From: Lachnoclostridium sp. UBA5890
GTDB taxonomy: Bacteria > Bacillota > Clostridia > Lachnospirales > Lachnospiraceae
Assembly (NCBI GenBank): GCA_002431395.1
Contig: DJEU01000042.1
Location: 17,934-42,693 of the forward strand
Reading direction: 5' to 3'
DNA length: 24,760 bases
In this document: piece after piece, positions 14,706 through 22,291 of the stretch
How the letters are laid out: every line of letters starts with the position of its first letter
How positions within the stretch are numbered: the first letter of the stretch is position 1
Position numbers and translations under genes: made by a program
The notes under the pieces: model-generated
Told to the model about the DNA's origin: nothing
Databases searched by the model: none
What the model saw: only the letters and a program-made list of their open reading frames with translations

Positions 14706-15791
14706 TTATAAATAGCGAAAAATCTCTTGTTCTTCCCAGTCAAGTTCCTGCAGGATATTTTTCAGATAATCTCCAATGCTCTCTTCCAAATACCGAAGTG
14801 TCTCTCTTTCTTCCGCATACAAACCCGCTTCCCAATACTGCGCCAGGATATCGCGGCATTTTTTCTGCAATACCGGATTCTGTTTGTAATGCTGTAAAAT
14901 AATGGCACTTTCCACCGAGTATGCCGGATTCATCAAGTACGCATTTTCGACCGCATACATAATAATGCACTCCAGATTATCTTTCGCACACATCGGTTTC
15001 ATATACGCCAAGGAGAGCATATAATTGATCTGTTCCATCGACATATTGAGATTTACACCGAGCAAAATCAGCTTTATACGATTCGGGCATTCCCCGCGCT
15101 GCCGCAATGCAGACATCATTTTTTCATAGGAAAAAGGGAGCGAATTTGTCTGTACAAAACGATGTACATTTTCCTCTTTCGCTTTGATAAACAGTTGAAT
15201 AAACTCCGCCAGTTTATGATAAGATTCTTCATACGAACCCGCATTTTCACAGATGAATTGTTCAAATTCCTCTTTGCTTTCCTGCGCCATAAGCCGCTCT
15301 TCGATCTCCATCGTGTCGAGCGGTCTGGCATTTCCTTTTCCATACTCGCGCATCCGTTTCAAAAGATGCTCTTTTAACTGGAGATACACTTCATACGCAT
15401 CTCCCTCACTCGGATAATGCCGTATAACAAACAGGCAGACCGCATCTTCCATGTTTTTCCCATAGAGTCTCGGATATCTGCCATAACGTAAAAGCAGTTC
15501 ATTAAATTCTTCGAGGTTCAACCGCAGCCCGAGTCCTATCTTCAAAAATGTCTCACGGTTTTGCGGCATCGCTCCCTCACGGCACCATTTTTTGACCGTA
15601 TTCCGGCTGCAATGACAAGTTTTTGAGAGCTGCACATAATTTAAATGTTTGCGTTCGACAAGCCGGTTAATGTACTGTTTCCAGTCTTTATAGTAGTTAC
15701 TGTTTTTGCTTAGAATTTCCTGCAATTCTACAAGGCTTTCGCATTTACTAACTTGTTCATTTACATCAATTGTATTTCTTTTGTCTTCCAT
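14706..15791 (-). CDS. Helix-turn-helix protein of unknown function in the kinase operon
   Basis: A 361-residue soluble protein. Residues about 44-75 form a helix-turn-helix of XRE-like type, with YVQLSKTCHCSRNTVKKW. The following 290 residues look entirely helical with no recognised domain, and there is no signal peptide or membrane segment. The start at 15791 (GAGAAAG about 6 nt upstream) is preferred, because in-frame starts at 15821 and 15872 lie inside the upstream FHA gene and lack binding sites. It lies 13 nt after the FHA gene and 23 nt before the kinase gene. It may be a DNA-binding target of the kinase, or it may use the helix-turn-helix for protein contacts. Several Thr residues near the N-terminus could be phosphosites, but that is a guess. 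Confidence 0.82.
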   Translation of the reverse strand: MEDKRNTIDVNEQVSKCESLVELQEILSKNSNYYKDWKQYINRLVERKHLNYVQLSKTCHCSRNTVKKWCREGAMPQNRETFLKIGLGLRLNLEEFNELLLRYGRYPRLYGKNMEDAVCLFVIRHYPSEGDAYEVYLQLKEHLLKRMREYGKGNARPLDTMEIEERLMAQESKEEFEQFICENAGSYEESYHKLAEFIQLFIKAKEENVHRFVQTNSLPFSYEKMMSALRQRGECPNRIKLILLGVNLNMSMEQINYMLSLAYMKPMCAKDNLECIIMYAVENAYLMNPAYSVESAIILQHYKQNPVLQKKCRDILAQYWEAGLYAEERETLRYLEESIGDYLKNILQELDWEEQEIFRYL

Positions 15792-15804
15792 TTTACACTT
15801 TCTC

Positions 15805-16167
15805 TTACTTGATTTCAACATAGAAATCCATTTCACCAAAACTAATGACGTCTCCACTCCGTAGTGTGACATCCTCTACTACTTTTACATTGTTATGATA
15901 CGTCGGATTGGTCCCGTCAAGATCCATCAGATATACTTCATTTTCCTCCGTATACAGCCGGCACTGCCTCCCGGACACCGTCGGCTCTTCTACGATCGCC
16001 ACATCACACAAATGGGGATCTCTCCCCACTACCATGCACCCTTCCAATTTATACTCATACACGCGCGTTTTATCATGGACATCTTTCAGATAAATCCACG
16101 GCGTATACTCCCCCTCATTTTTCACCTGTTTGCGATTCATTTTCCATTTCCTCATTTTACGCAGCAT
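15805..16167 (-). CDS. FHA domain protein
   Basis: A 120-residue soluble protein made of a basic N-terminal stretch and one FHA domain (about 35-118). GR is at 48-49 and the fold markers MDLDGTNPTYHN and SGDVISFG are present. The usual SRxH is SGRQ (65-68), so the Arg and His that normally contact phosphothreonine are both changed, with an Arg shifted by one. It may therefore bind a different ligand or bind weakly. The start at 16167 has AGGAG 12 nt upstream, somewhat far. It is followed closely by the HTH and Ser/Thr kinase genes and probably acts with them. Confidence 0.87.
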   Translation of the reverse strand: MLRKMRKWKMNRKQVKNEGEYTPWIYLKDVHDKTRVYEYKLEGCMVVGRDPHLCDVAIVEEPTVSGRQCRLYTEENEVYLMDLDGTNPTYHNNVKVVEDVTLRSGDVISFGEMDFYVEIK

Positions 16168-16212
16168 TTTCCAAAATCACTCCTGTAGCTATCCTATCCT
16201 AGATAGTATCAC

Positions 16213-16235
16213 AAAAAGCGCAGAAGTTTTTCCGC
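16213..16235 (-). terminator. Possible weak terminator after the LRR lipoprotein gene
   Basis: GCGGAA (16235-16230) pairs with TTCTGC (16225-16220) around a 4-nt loop with one G-U pair, and GC then TTTTT follow on the minus strand. If it is leaky, the LRR gene and the FHA-HTH-kinase genes share a transcript. Confidence 0.4.
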
Positions 16236-16249
16236 AAAATGACCACTTT

Positions 16250-18181
16250 TTATACTCTTATTTTCTTCTCTTTACTATACGCACGGTACTTCTTTTTGCC
16301 CTTATTTTTCGTATAGGTACGCACTTTAAACCAAAGTTCCTGTCTCTTTTTTATATACGAAAGACGTATCGTGCATTTTCCGTTTTTCAACTTCTTTTTT
16401 GTCAATTTTACTTTCGTATACCGCTTTCCTTTCTGCTTCACGTAAAGTTCAAAATACTCCGCTTTTTTGTCCGTAACTACGATGCGGAGAATCTGCTGTT
16501 TGGACTGTTTTTTCACTGTCAGCGACGGAACACTGCGATTCGGCTCCGCCTGCGGAGTCACAACCGGTGTTTGTCGCACCTCATCGACAGCGGTATTTGC
16601 CGTCGGCTCCGCCGGTGTAATTTCCGGTGATGCTGCCGGCGTCTCATCCGGTATCTCTGTCGGTAACGGAGTTACAGTCGGCGTAGGTGTCGGTTCCGGC
16701 TGTCTGCAGGTAAATACCACTTTGCCATCTTCCGGATTGACCGGATTAAAGGTAATGGAATAGAGATAGAAAAGGTAGTCCCTGTTAAAATCATCTTGGG
16801 CTTCATCGGGATCGAGACAGCTTCCAATCGCGAGATATTTCGCTGTCTCGGTGGTATTTTCTAGCTTTTCCGGAATTTCCTCCATTTCGGTTGTATATTT
16901 TATTTCACTCGTCCCATAATTTCCAAAAGGATACACTGCCCCTGTTACCGAAGAGCAGTTTGCCACCAACCTTCCCTTTTTCAAAGATTGTTCCAATGAC
17001 TCTCCCCAAAAATCTACCAATAGCTGCGTTCCCACTTTTGCACTTATAGTAAGCGACGCATAGTCGTCCACGTTAAACCAGTCCGGAAGTTCGAATGCCA
17101 CTCTTTGATAACGCTCCTCTAAAAGAAGTTGAAAACAAGACACCCCTTCCTGATCTGTCACCAATCTTGCCTCTGCATTCTGAGTTCCCCCCTGCCATGC
17201 ATACGCATCTTCCAAATAACAGATCTTATCTGGGGTCCCCTCTTCTGGCACCCACTCCTTCCACTGAAGACTCGGATATTTTTCTTTTATTTTCTTCCAA
17301 AATTCGCTATTTTGCGGAATATACATCGTGCCTTGCATTTGTGAGAAAAATTTGTTTTCTTTTTCTTCCGATTCAAACGTAATCTTTTCCCCTTTCCAAT
17401 AAATGTCACTGTTTGTAAAAGACCCTGTTCCAATCGTCTGTAAATCCGCCGGCATCACAACTTGCTTTAATTCCGGACAATTAGAAAATGCACTTTGCCC
17501 TATCTCGAATACGGTATCCGGTAATTTTAATGTACTAAGACTCGTACAGCTTTGAAATGCTCTCGCTTTAATCGCCTTTACATTTGCTCCTATCTCTACT
17601 TTTTCAAGCGCAGAACACCCGGAAAATGCTTGATCCCAAATGGTTACCGTCCCTGTTTGAATCGATACTCGTTTTAATTTTTTGCAATTGATAAATGCTT
17701 GATCCTCAATCGTATTCACTTGTCCTATTTCTATTTCTTCAACATTGGGGCTTCCATCTAACAAGTATCCACTACTACCTGCGTTTGTTATCGTTCCAAC
17801 CTCTATCGTTCGAAGCTGTGGGCACTCATGTAACCCTAGCAAATAGTCTACTTTCTCAATATTAACAGATTCCAATTGCGGAAGCATATATATATCCAAA
17901 CTACTTGCGTATCCCTTTAATACCACTTTTTTTATTTCATCCGGATTTGCAACTTTCAATACTTTACCATCATCAAAGGGGTCAGGGCATACCTCCAACT
18001 GCGTGTCAACACTTGGTCCTGAAGACTGTATCGTCAACACGCCATCTTCCCATTGCACCTGAATGGTTTGTGTGTCTGCTTTTGCTTGCGTACCGCCGGT
18101 CAATATATCCGTTGAACATCCTGCAAGCACTATGGCAGCTATAAGCAGGAATGCAATTCGTCTTTTCATCGTTTTGGTCAT
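16250..18181 (-). CDS. BspA-like LRR lipoprotein with Pro/Thr linker and C-terminal beta domain
   Basis: A 643-residue exported protein. The N-terminus has KRR, a hydrophobic run and the lipobox LAGC with C21, so it is lipid-anchored. BspA/LRR_5 repeats span about 90-300 (DQAFINCKKL, DQAFSGCSAL, ARAFQSCTSL, QSAFSNCPEL). A region of about 180 residues without a family I recognise follows. Then come a Pro/Thr/Glu linker (about 500-545) and a basic C-terminal module of about 85 residues with a fibronectin-III-like pattern (YFELYVKQKGKRYTKVKL, WFKVRTYTKNKGKK). The ATG has AGAAGGAG 6 nt upstream. Its promoter lies in nested inverted repeats at 18217-18279. It precedes the FHA-HTH-kinase genes and may share regulation with them. 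The target surface is unknown. Confidence 0.9.
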   Translation of the reverse strand: MTKTMKRRIAFLLIAAIVLAGCSTDILTGGTQAKADTQTIQVQWEDGVLTIQSSGPSVDTQLEVCPDPFDDGKVLKVANPDEIKKVVLKGYASSLDIYMLPQLESVNIEKVDYLLGLHECPQLRTIEVGTITNAGSSGYLLDGSPNVEEIEIGQVNTIEDQAFINCKKLKRVSIQTGTVTIWDQAFSGCSALEKVEIGANVKAIKARAFQSCTSLSTLKLPDTVFEIGQSAFSNCPELKQVVMPADLQTIGTGSFTNSDIYWKGEKITFESEEKENKFFSQMQGTMYIPQNSEFWKKIKEKYPSLQWKEWVPEEGTPDKICYLEDAYAWQGGTQNAEARLVTDQEGVSCFQLLLEERYQRVAFELPDWFNVDDYASLTISAKVGTQLLVDFWGESLEQSLKKGRLVANCSSVTGAVYPFGNYGTSEIKYTTEMEEIPEKLENTTETAKYLAIGSCLDPDEAQDDFNRDYLFYLYSITFNPVNPEDGKVVFTCRQPEPTPTPTVTPLPTEIPDETPAASPEITPAEPTANTAVDEVRQTPVVTPQAEPNRSVPSLTVKKQSKQQILRIVVTDKKAEYFELYVKQKGKRYTKVKLTKKKLKNGKCTIRLSYIKKRQELWFKVRTYTKNKGKKKYRAYSKEKKIRV

Positions 18182-18216
18182 AAGGGGCTCCTTCTCCTTT
18201 TTGCAAATTTTAGCAG

Positions 18217-18279
18217 CAACAAGCCACTTGTCTAGTTAAAGTATAGCATGCTATACCAGGTAAGACAAGTGGCTTGTTG
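18217..18279. repeat. 17-bp perfect inverted repeat enclosing a 16-bp palindrome
   Basis: CAACAAGCCACTTGTCT (18217-18233) is perfectly complementary to 18263-18279. The 29-nt interior holds the perfect palindrome GTATAGCATGCTATAC (18241-18256). Neither side carries a clear U-tract, so a standard terminator is not certain. A promoter for the LRR gene reads through it. Confidence 0.85.
18240..18268 (-). promoter_or_regulatory. Putative promoter of the LRR lipoprotein gene within the inverted repeat
   Basis: -35 TTGTCT (18268-18263), a 17-bp spacer, and -10 TATACT (18245-18240). The inner palindrome fills the spacer and -10. On the plus strand a similar TTGTCT, 18-bp spacer and TATACC can be read, so the arrangement is nearly symmetric. 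Confidence 0.55.
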
Positions 18280-18329
18280 GTGGTTATTGTGAAAGGGTGA
18301 AATAGGATGGGGTTAAAGTCGGAATAAAA

Positions 18330-19565
18330 TTACAACTTTTGGAGTAAATCCGCTTTCTTTTGAGTAAATTCTTCCTCAGTAATAATCCCAGCCTCCTTTA
18401 ATTTATTCAATTTTTCTAACTGTTCTAAAGGATCATTTTCTTTTTGCTGCATAACTACCTGTGGCTGCCGTGCTTGTTCTTTTATATTCTTTCTCTGCTG
18501 ATGATAGATTTCAACAACTCGATCTGCTTCTCTCTTTTTCAATGTAGATATTTTCATTTTGGAACCTGCAACTGTAATTTCCAAATCACAAAGCTGCAAT
18601 GCACTCGTTAATGCTGTATCTATCAAATAACCTGTCAACGATGTATCTTGAGAATTCTGCAAAGTAGCCATGGAATTAATATCTTCATAATAAAACTGTT
18701 TTACATCTGCCGTTGCACCTAATGCTTCTCGATTCAAATAAACAATTTGCTTATCCGAGCAGAACATAAAGTCCTTTGCTGTAATAGAATCAAGCCCCCA
18801 AGCAAAGTAAAGCAAAAGTTCATCATCATACGTCATTTTTCTCTTTACTTCTTCGTAAACTTTACTTCCAATTTTCTCACGGATAATAGCATCTACTTCG
18901 GTATCTTCAATTACAAAATCTTGTTTTTTTATCATATCTATGTAATGATCAATTGAAATGAAGTCCCTTACATAATACGGTTTTGATTCAATCGTTAACA
19001 CCGGTTGCCCGTTTACCAAAAAGATACAATTTTCGCCTTTGTAGTCTACTGACAATTCACTTATCTTTTCAAGTGGAACGTTTCCAATCACATGGTATTT
19101 ATTATCTTCCTCAAGTGTATCAGAATAGCACACTTTTGTCTTGGTTAATATAACTTCTGTTTTTTTATTGATACGCAGATACAATATCACTGTATCATCT
19201 GTTTCATGTTCCGGAAATGCTTTCTTAATTTTTTTCTCTACACGTTCATCAATGTAATGATACATATCAATACAGCATTTATCCAAACTTGCTGCCGGTA
19301 AAACTAACTTTGAATAAAACTCATTAGTAAATTTCAGCAATTCGTCCATATTAATATTTTCAAACATACTCACACCTGAAAAGCCATCTATGATTCGCTT
19401 ACTCCGTTCTTCCGATTCAAGCTGAGCTTTCTCTGTCATCTCTTTTTCATATGCTTCCTTTTCTGCCTTTTTCTGTGCATTTTGCTCTTTTACAGAATCA
19501 TATGCTTTTTTTGCCTGATCGGATGCATTTTGTACTGTGTCTTTTACTTTGTCAAAAAATCCCAT
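18330..19565 (-). CDS. Tandem PH-like domain protein with C-terminal SHOCT motif
   Basis: A 411-residue protein without a signal peptide. The N-terminus (about 1-55) is a charged helix with an amphipathic look (FFDKVKDTVQNASDQAKKAY). Two regions, about 125-215 and 245-350, resemble bacterial PH-like (YokE-type) domains, with patterns such as ILTKTKVCYSD and MFCSDKQIVYLNRE. Residues about 378-411 form a SHOCT motif (DPLEQLEKLNKLKEAGIITEEEF), a short helical tail common in membrane-associated or oligomerising proteins. The start has AAAGGAG 9 nt upstream. It lies 114 bp downstream of the CbxX-type ATPase gene in the same direction and shares the AT-rich composition. It could be a fifth member of that operon or a separate gene. 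Confidence 0.8.
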   Translation of the reverse strand: MGFFDKVKDTVQNASDQAKKAYDSVKEQNAQKKAEKEAYEKEMTEKAQLESEERSKRIIDGFSGVSMFENINMDELLKFTNEFYSKLVLPAASLDKCCIDMYHYIDERVEKKIKKAFPEHETDDTVILYLRINKKTEVILTKTKVCYSDTLEEDNKYHVIGNVPLEKISELSVDYKGENCIFLVNGQPVLTIESKPYYVRDFISIDHYIDMIKKQDFVIEDTEVDAIIREKIGSKVYEEVKRKMTYDDELLLYFAWGLDSITAKDFMFCSDKQIVYLNREALGATADVKQFYYEDINSMATLQNSQDTSLTGYLIDTALTSALQLCDLEITVAGSKMKISTLKKREADRVVEIYHQQRKNIKEQARQPQVVMQQKENDPLEQLEKLNKLKEAGIITEEEFTQKKADLLQKL

Positions 19566-19613
19566 AACTCATTTCTCCTTTACTTCATATGCTTTTATAA
19601 ATTATTATTTATA

Positions 19614-19666
19614 ATTTTAACAGAACAAATTTTTCATTTTTTCAAACAATGACCATCTGTTAAAAT
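19614..19666. repeat. 10-bp inverted repeat in the gap before the PH/SHOCT gene
   Basis: ATTTTAACAG (19614-19623) and CTGTTAAAAT (19657-19666) are exact inverted copies 33 nt apart. There is no T-run typical of a terminator, and I find no convincing -35/-10 pair here. It may be an operator or chance in AT-rich DNA. Confidence 0.4.
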
Positions 19667-19679
19667 CACTTTTCTATAT

Positions 19680-20813
19680 TTACTTTCCTGTTTCATCTTC
19701 AACCTTAGATTTTGTATTATCACGTTCTCTAAAATCTTCAGCAACAATAGTCTGCAGATCTTTTTTCGTTGGATTTTCTATCAAATCCACTCTTCTTGCA
19801 TGATTCATAACAAGATCATCATAAAGATTACGTACCAATCGACCGTTTGCAAAATTAGTATCTTTTTGCTCAACACATTTTCTTAAATACTGTGTTATTT
19901 TCTTTTGAACATTCTCATCCAAAACATAATCATTATTTTTGCAAATGGATTCAAGAATTTTTGTTAATTCAGCTTCCGAATAATCAGGAAATTCGATAAA
20001 GGTATTAAATCTCGATTTTAACCCCGGATTGGATTCAAAAAAACTATTCATAGGCTCCGTATAACCCGCCACAATAACCACAAGATCATCTCGATAATCT
20101 TCCAATGCTTTTGTCAGTTCTGTGAGACATTCTCTTCCATATGAATCACTATTTTCATTTTCGGTAATACTATAAGCTTCATCTATAAACAAAACTCCAC
20201 CTTTTGCCCGCTCAATTACCTTTTTTACTTTCAAAGCAGTTTGTCCCTGATAACCAGCTATAAGATCTGTTCGGGAGACTTCTATAAACTGACCTTTGGA
20301 TAAAAGACCTATTTTTTTATATATTCTACCAACAATTCTCGCAACTGTTGTTTTTCCGGTTCCCGGATTTCCTGTAAACGCCAAATGAAGTGTATTTTTT
20401 GAAGAATGCAGGTTGTTTTCTCTTCTTAATTTTTGAACTTTTTGAAAAATAATTAGGTCATTAACTTTTCTTTTTACAGATTCTAAGCCAACTAAAGAAT
20501 TTAACTCTTCTAATAATTCTTCCAAAGATCTGTTATCTGTAATATTCTCGCTTACTGGATTGCACATATTTTTAAGAGTAACATAACCATAATATTCAAT
20601 CAAATTTTGATTCAATAGCTGTGCCACTTTTTTTATATCATTCTTACAATTTGAATCCATAATATCTGATATTTTATGTAACACTAAAATTGTCTTTTTC
20701 CTATCATTTGTTTTTATTACATCTGATACTACGGTGATAATCTCTCCATGCGAACTTGTAAGTGCATCCAATTTTGATGCCGTATCCAATAAAATATCTT
20801 TATATTTATTCAT
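19680..20813 (-). CDS. CbxX/SpoVK-type AAA+ ATPase
   Basis: A 377-residue AAA+ ATPase of the CbxX/CfqX family, which remodels protein complexes as hexamers. A helical N-terminal region (about 1-95) is followed by the ATPase: SLVGLESVKRKV near 106-117, Walker A GNPGTGKT (148-155), a pore-loop-like AGYQGQT (186-192), Walker B VLFIDEA (207-213), a sensor region near VVIVAGYT, Arg finger R268 in LKSRFN, and sensor 2 GRLVRN (324-329). All catalytic residues look intact. The ATG at 20813 has GGAG 7 nt upstream and overlaps the stop of the coiled-coil gene by 1 nt (TGATG), so translational coupling is likely. A TTG one codon earlier is too close to the binding site. The likely substrates are the three upstream-encoded proteins. 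Confidence 0.93.
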   Translation of the reverse strand: MNKYKDILLDTASKLDALTSSHGEIITVVSDVIKTNDRKKTILVLHKISDIMDSNCKNDIKKVAQLLNQNLIEYYGYVTLKNMCNPVSENITDNRSLEELLEELNSLVGLESVKRKVNDLIIFQKVQKLRRENNLHSSKNTLHLAFTGNPGTGKTTVARIVGRIYKKIGLLSKGQFIEVSRTDLIAGYQGQTALKVKKVIERAKGGVLFIDEAYSITENENSDSYGRECLTELTKALEDYRDDLVVIVAGYTEPMNSFFESNPGLKSRFNTFIEFPDYSEAELTKILESICKNNDYVLDENVQKKITQYLRKCVEQKDTNFANGRLVRNLYDDLVMNHARRVDLIENPTKKDLQTIVAEDFRERDNTKSKVEDETGK

Positions 20814-21922
20814 CAAATCACTCCAATCATAATTAAAATCAATTCGACTATTGCAATTCCTGCTGAACCTCCGGCTATCATATACGAATACCGTATTTTC
20901 TTTCTCATGTCAGCAAACGCATCCATACTATTTTTTTCATTAGTCTTAATCATTTCTAACAATTCATTGTTTTGATCTTTGATGACTTCAAAATTAGAAT
21001 TTTGTTTTTTTACCATGCTTTCAACAGTATTCACGCATTCATTCAAACTACTGACATTTTCATTAAGCATTTCATATTTTTTTACTGTATCCTTAACCGC
21101 CACAGTATTTATTTCTATTCTTTTGTTTGAATTTATACACTCCTGCCAAAGCTGATCTATATCATATATATGTTCATTTTTTTTAAGTTTTTGCTCAAAC
21201 TGCTTTAATTCATCCGTGCTTTTACTAATGCGGTCAACATCTTTTTTATACCGCACAAGTTTCTCTGATAACTCTCCCATTTCTTTCTGGAATTTTTCAC
21301 AACTATTCCACATTTTATCGATATCATATATATGTTTATTATTTTTAAGTTTTTGTTCAAACTGTTTTAGTTCATCATTGTTTTTAACAACACGATTAAC
21401 CTCTTTTTTGCACCGTTCAATCTGCTCTGACAAATCAACGATATCTTCCTGCCAGTTTTGTAAATCTTTCCATAATTGATCAATATCCTTTAAATGCGTA
21501 TACTGATCCAGTTTTTCTTTAAATCGCTTAAGATTTTCCAACGTTTTTTTCTGATTATCAACAACTTTTTTCAAATCCTGCTGTGTTTTTTGAACCTTTT
21601 TACTTGTTTCCTCTGTTGCTTTAATCGACAGCAAAATTCCTTGTATATAATCTTTATCCAAAGACTCCAATGCATTATAAACTTGTGAAAACTCTTTTAT
21701 CGTTTTATTTATGCTGTCGTTCATAGCAATCATATTATTCTGAACGGACCCCATTCTTTCATTGAGTTCTGATCCGGTAACTTTATGATTTCCCAAGCCA
21801 AATAAACCACCGTCTGTATTAACCTCCTCGATTTTAAAATCGTCCGCCTTTTTTTGCGAAAAATTTTTTATACTTTTTTTTGCCATTTCGAAAGAATGTG
21901 GGTTAATTGTAATTTCATCCAT
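20813..21922 (-). CDS. Tail-anchored coiled-coil protein with 54-residue repeats
   Basis: A 369-residue protein, mostly helical coiled coil. Residues 131-184, 185-238 and 239-292 are three tandem copies of a 54-residue unit; each begins LK-x-F-x-x-KL and contains a DIDxLW or DIDKMW motif. A single hydrophobic helix close to the C-terminus (about 346-368) predicts a tail anchor, with the bulk in the cytoplasm. The N-terminus has no signal peptide. The ATG has AGGAG 9 nt upstream, and the gene starts 1 nt after the previous stop. It overlaps the ATPase gene by 1 nt. It may act as a membrane scaffold or adaptor for the ATPase. I do not recognise the family. Confidence 0.85.
   Translation of the reverse strand: MDEITINPHSFEMAKKSIKNFSQKKADDFKIEEVNTDGGLFGLGNHKVTGSELNERMGSVQNNMIAMNDSINKTIKEFSQVYNALESLDKDYIQGILLSIKATEETSKKVQKTQQDLKKVVDNQKKTLENLKRFKEKLDQYTHLKDIDQLWKDLQNWQEDIVDLSEQIERCKKEVNRVVKNNDELKQFEQKLKNNKHIYDIDKMWNSCEKFQKEMGELSEKLVRYKKDVDRISKSTDELKQFEQKLKKNEHIYDIDQLWQECINSNKRIEINTVAVKDTVKKYEMLNENVSSLNECVNTVESMVKKQNSNFEVIKDQNNELLEMIKTNEKNSMDAFADMRKKIRYSYMIAGGSAGIAIVELILIMIGVI
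21047..21532 (-). repeat. Three tandem 162-bp coding repeats
   Basis: The units run 21532-21371, 21370-21209 and 21208-21047. Copies 2 and 3 keep near-identical DNA around ATATCATATATATGTT and the following Lys/Phe/Glu codons, which suggests a more recent duplication than copy 1. The reading frame is preserved throughout. Confidence 0.85.
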
Positions 21923-21923
21923 T

Positions 21924-22289
21924 TTATTCGTCTCCTAACAGTTTATCAAAATCATCTGAAATTTGATCCAAATCATCACTCAAATCATCTTCCTCATCTA
22001 AAATTACCTTCATGGAATCTCTTATTATTGAAGATGCTTCCAAGTGTCGATTTACCATCTCATCTTGAGCTGCTTTTTTTCTTGTTTCAACATCCTCAAA
22101 TTTAGATTCATTATCTGCCACCTTATTCGCTAATTCATTTTTATTATCCTCATTATTTATCTTTACGTCTGCCATAACATGGCTAGTTTTTTCTTTCTCT
22201 GATTTCTTATTTGGCGTCTTTTTATTTCTTGACAGATAAACTGCAACTCCTGCTACTATTACTGATAATGTTATAAATATTTTTTTCAT
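21924..22289 (-). CDS. Small single-pass membrane protein with acidic tail
   Basis: A 121-residue protein. One hydrophobic helix (about 4-19) is followed by basic RNKK, so it is probably an N-terminal anchor with the rest in the cytoplasm; a cleavable signal peptide is less likely because no cleavage motif is clear. The middle is charged and Asn/Lys/Glu-rich. The last 42 residues (RHLEASSIIRDSM, then Asp-rich LDQISDDFDKLLGDE) match the tail of the upstream 549-residue protein in motif order. It starts 2 nt after that gene's stop, with GGAAGGTG upstream, and is followed by the coiled-coil gene after 1 nt. The function is unknown; the shared tail suggests a common binding partner. Confidence 0.82.
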   Translation of the reverse strand: MKKIFITLSVIVAGVAVYLSRNKKTPNKKSEKEKTSHVMADVKINNEDNKNELANKVADNESKFEDVETRKKAAQDEMVNRHLEASSIIRDSMKVILDEEDDLSDDLDQISDDFDKLLGDE

Positions 22290-22291
22290 GT

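Noticed and set aside
19680..20813. Type VII secretion EccA
   Set aside because: The ATPase family overlaps, but no EccC/EssC ATPase, WXG100 or EccD-like genes are in the window, so the name is not supported.
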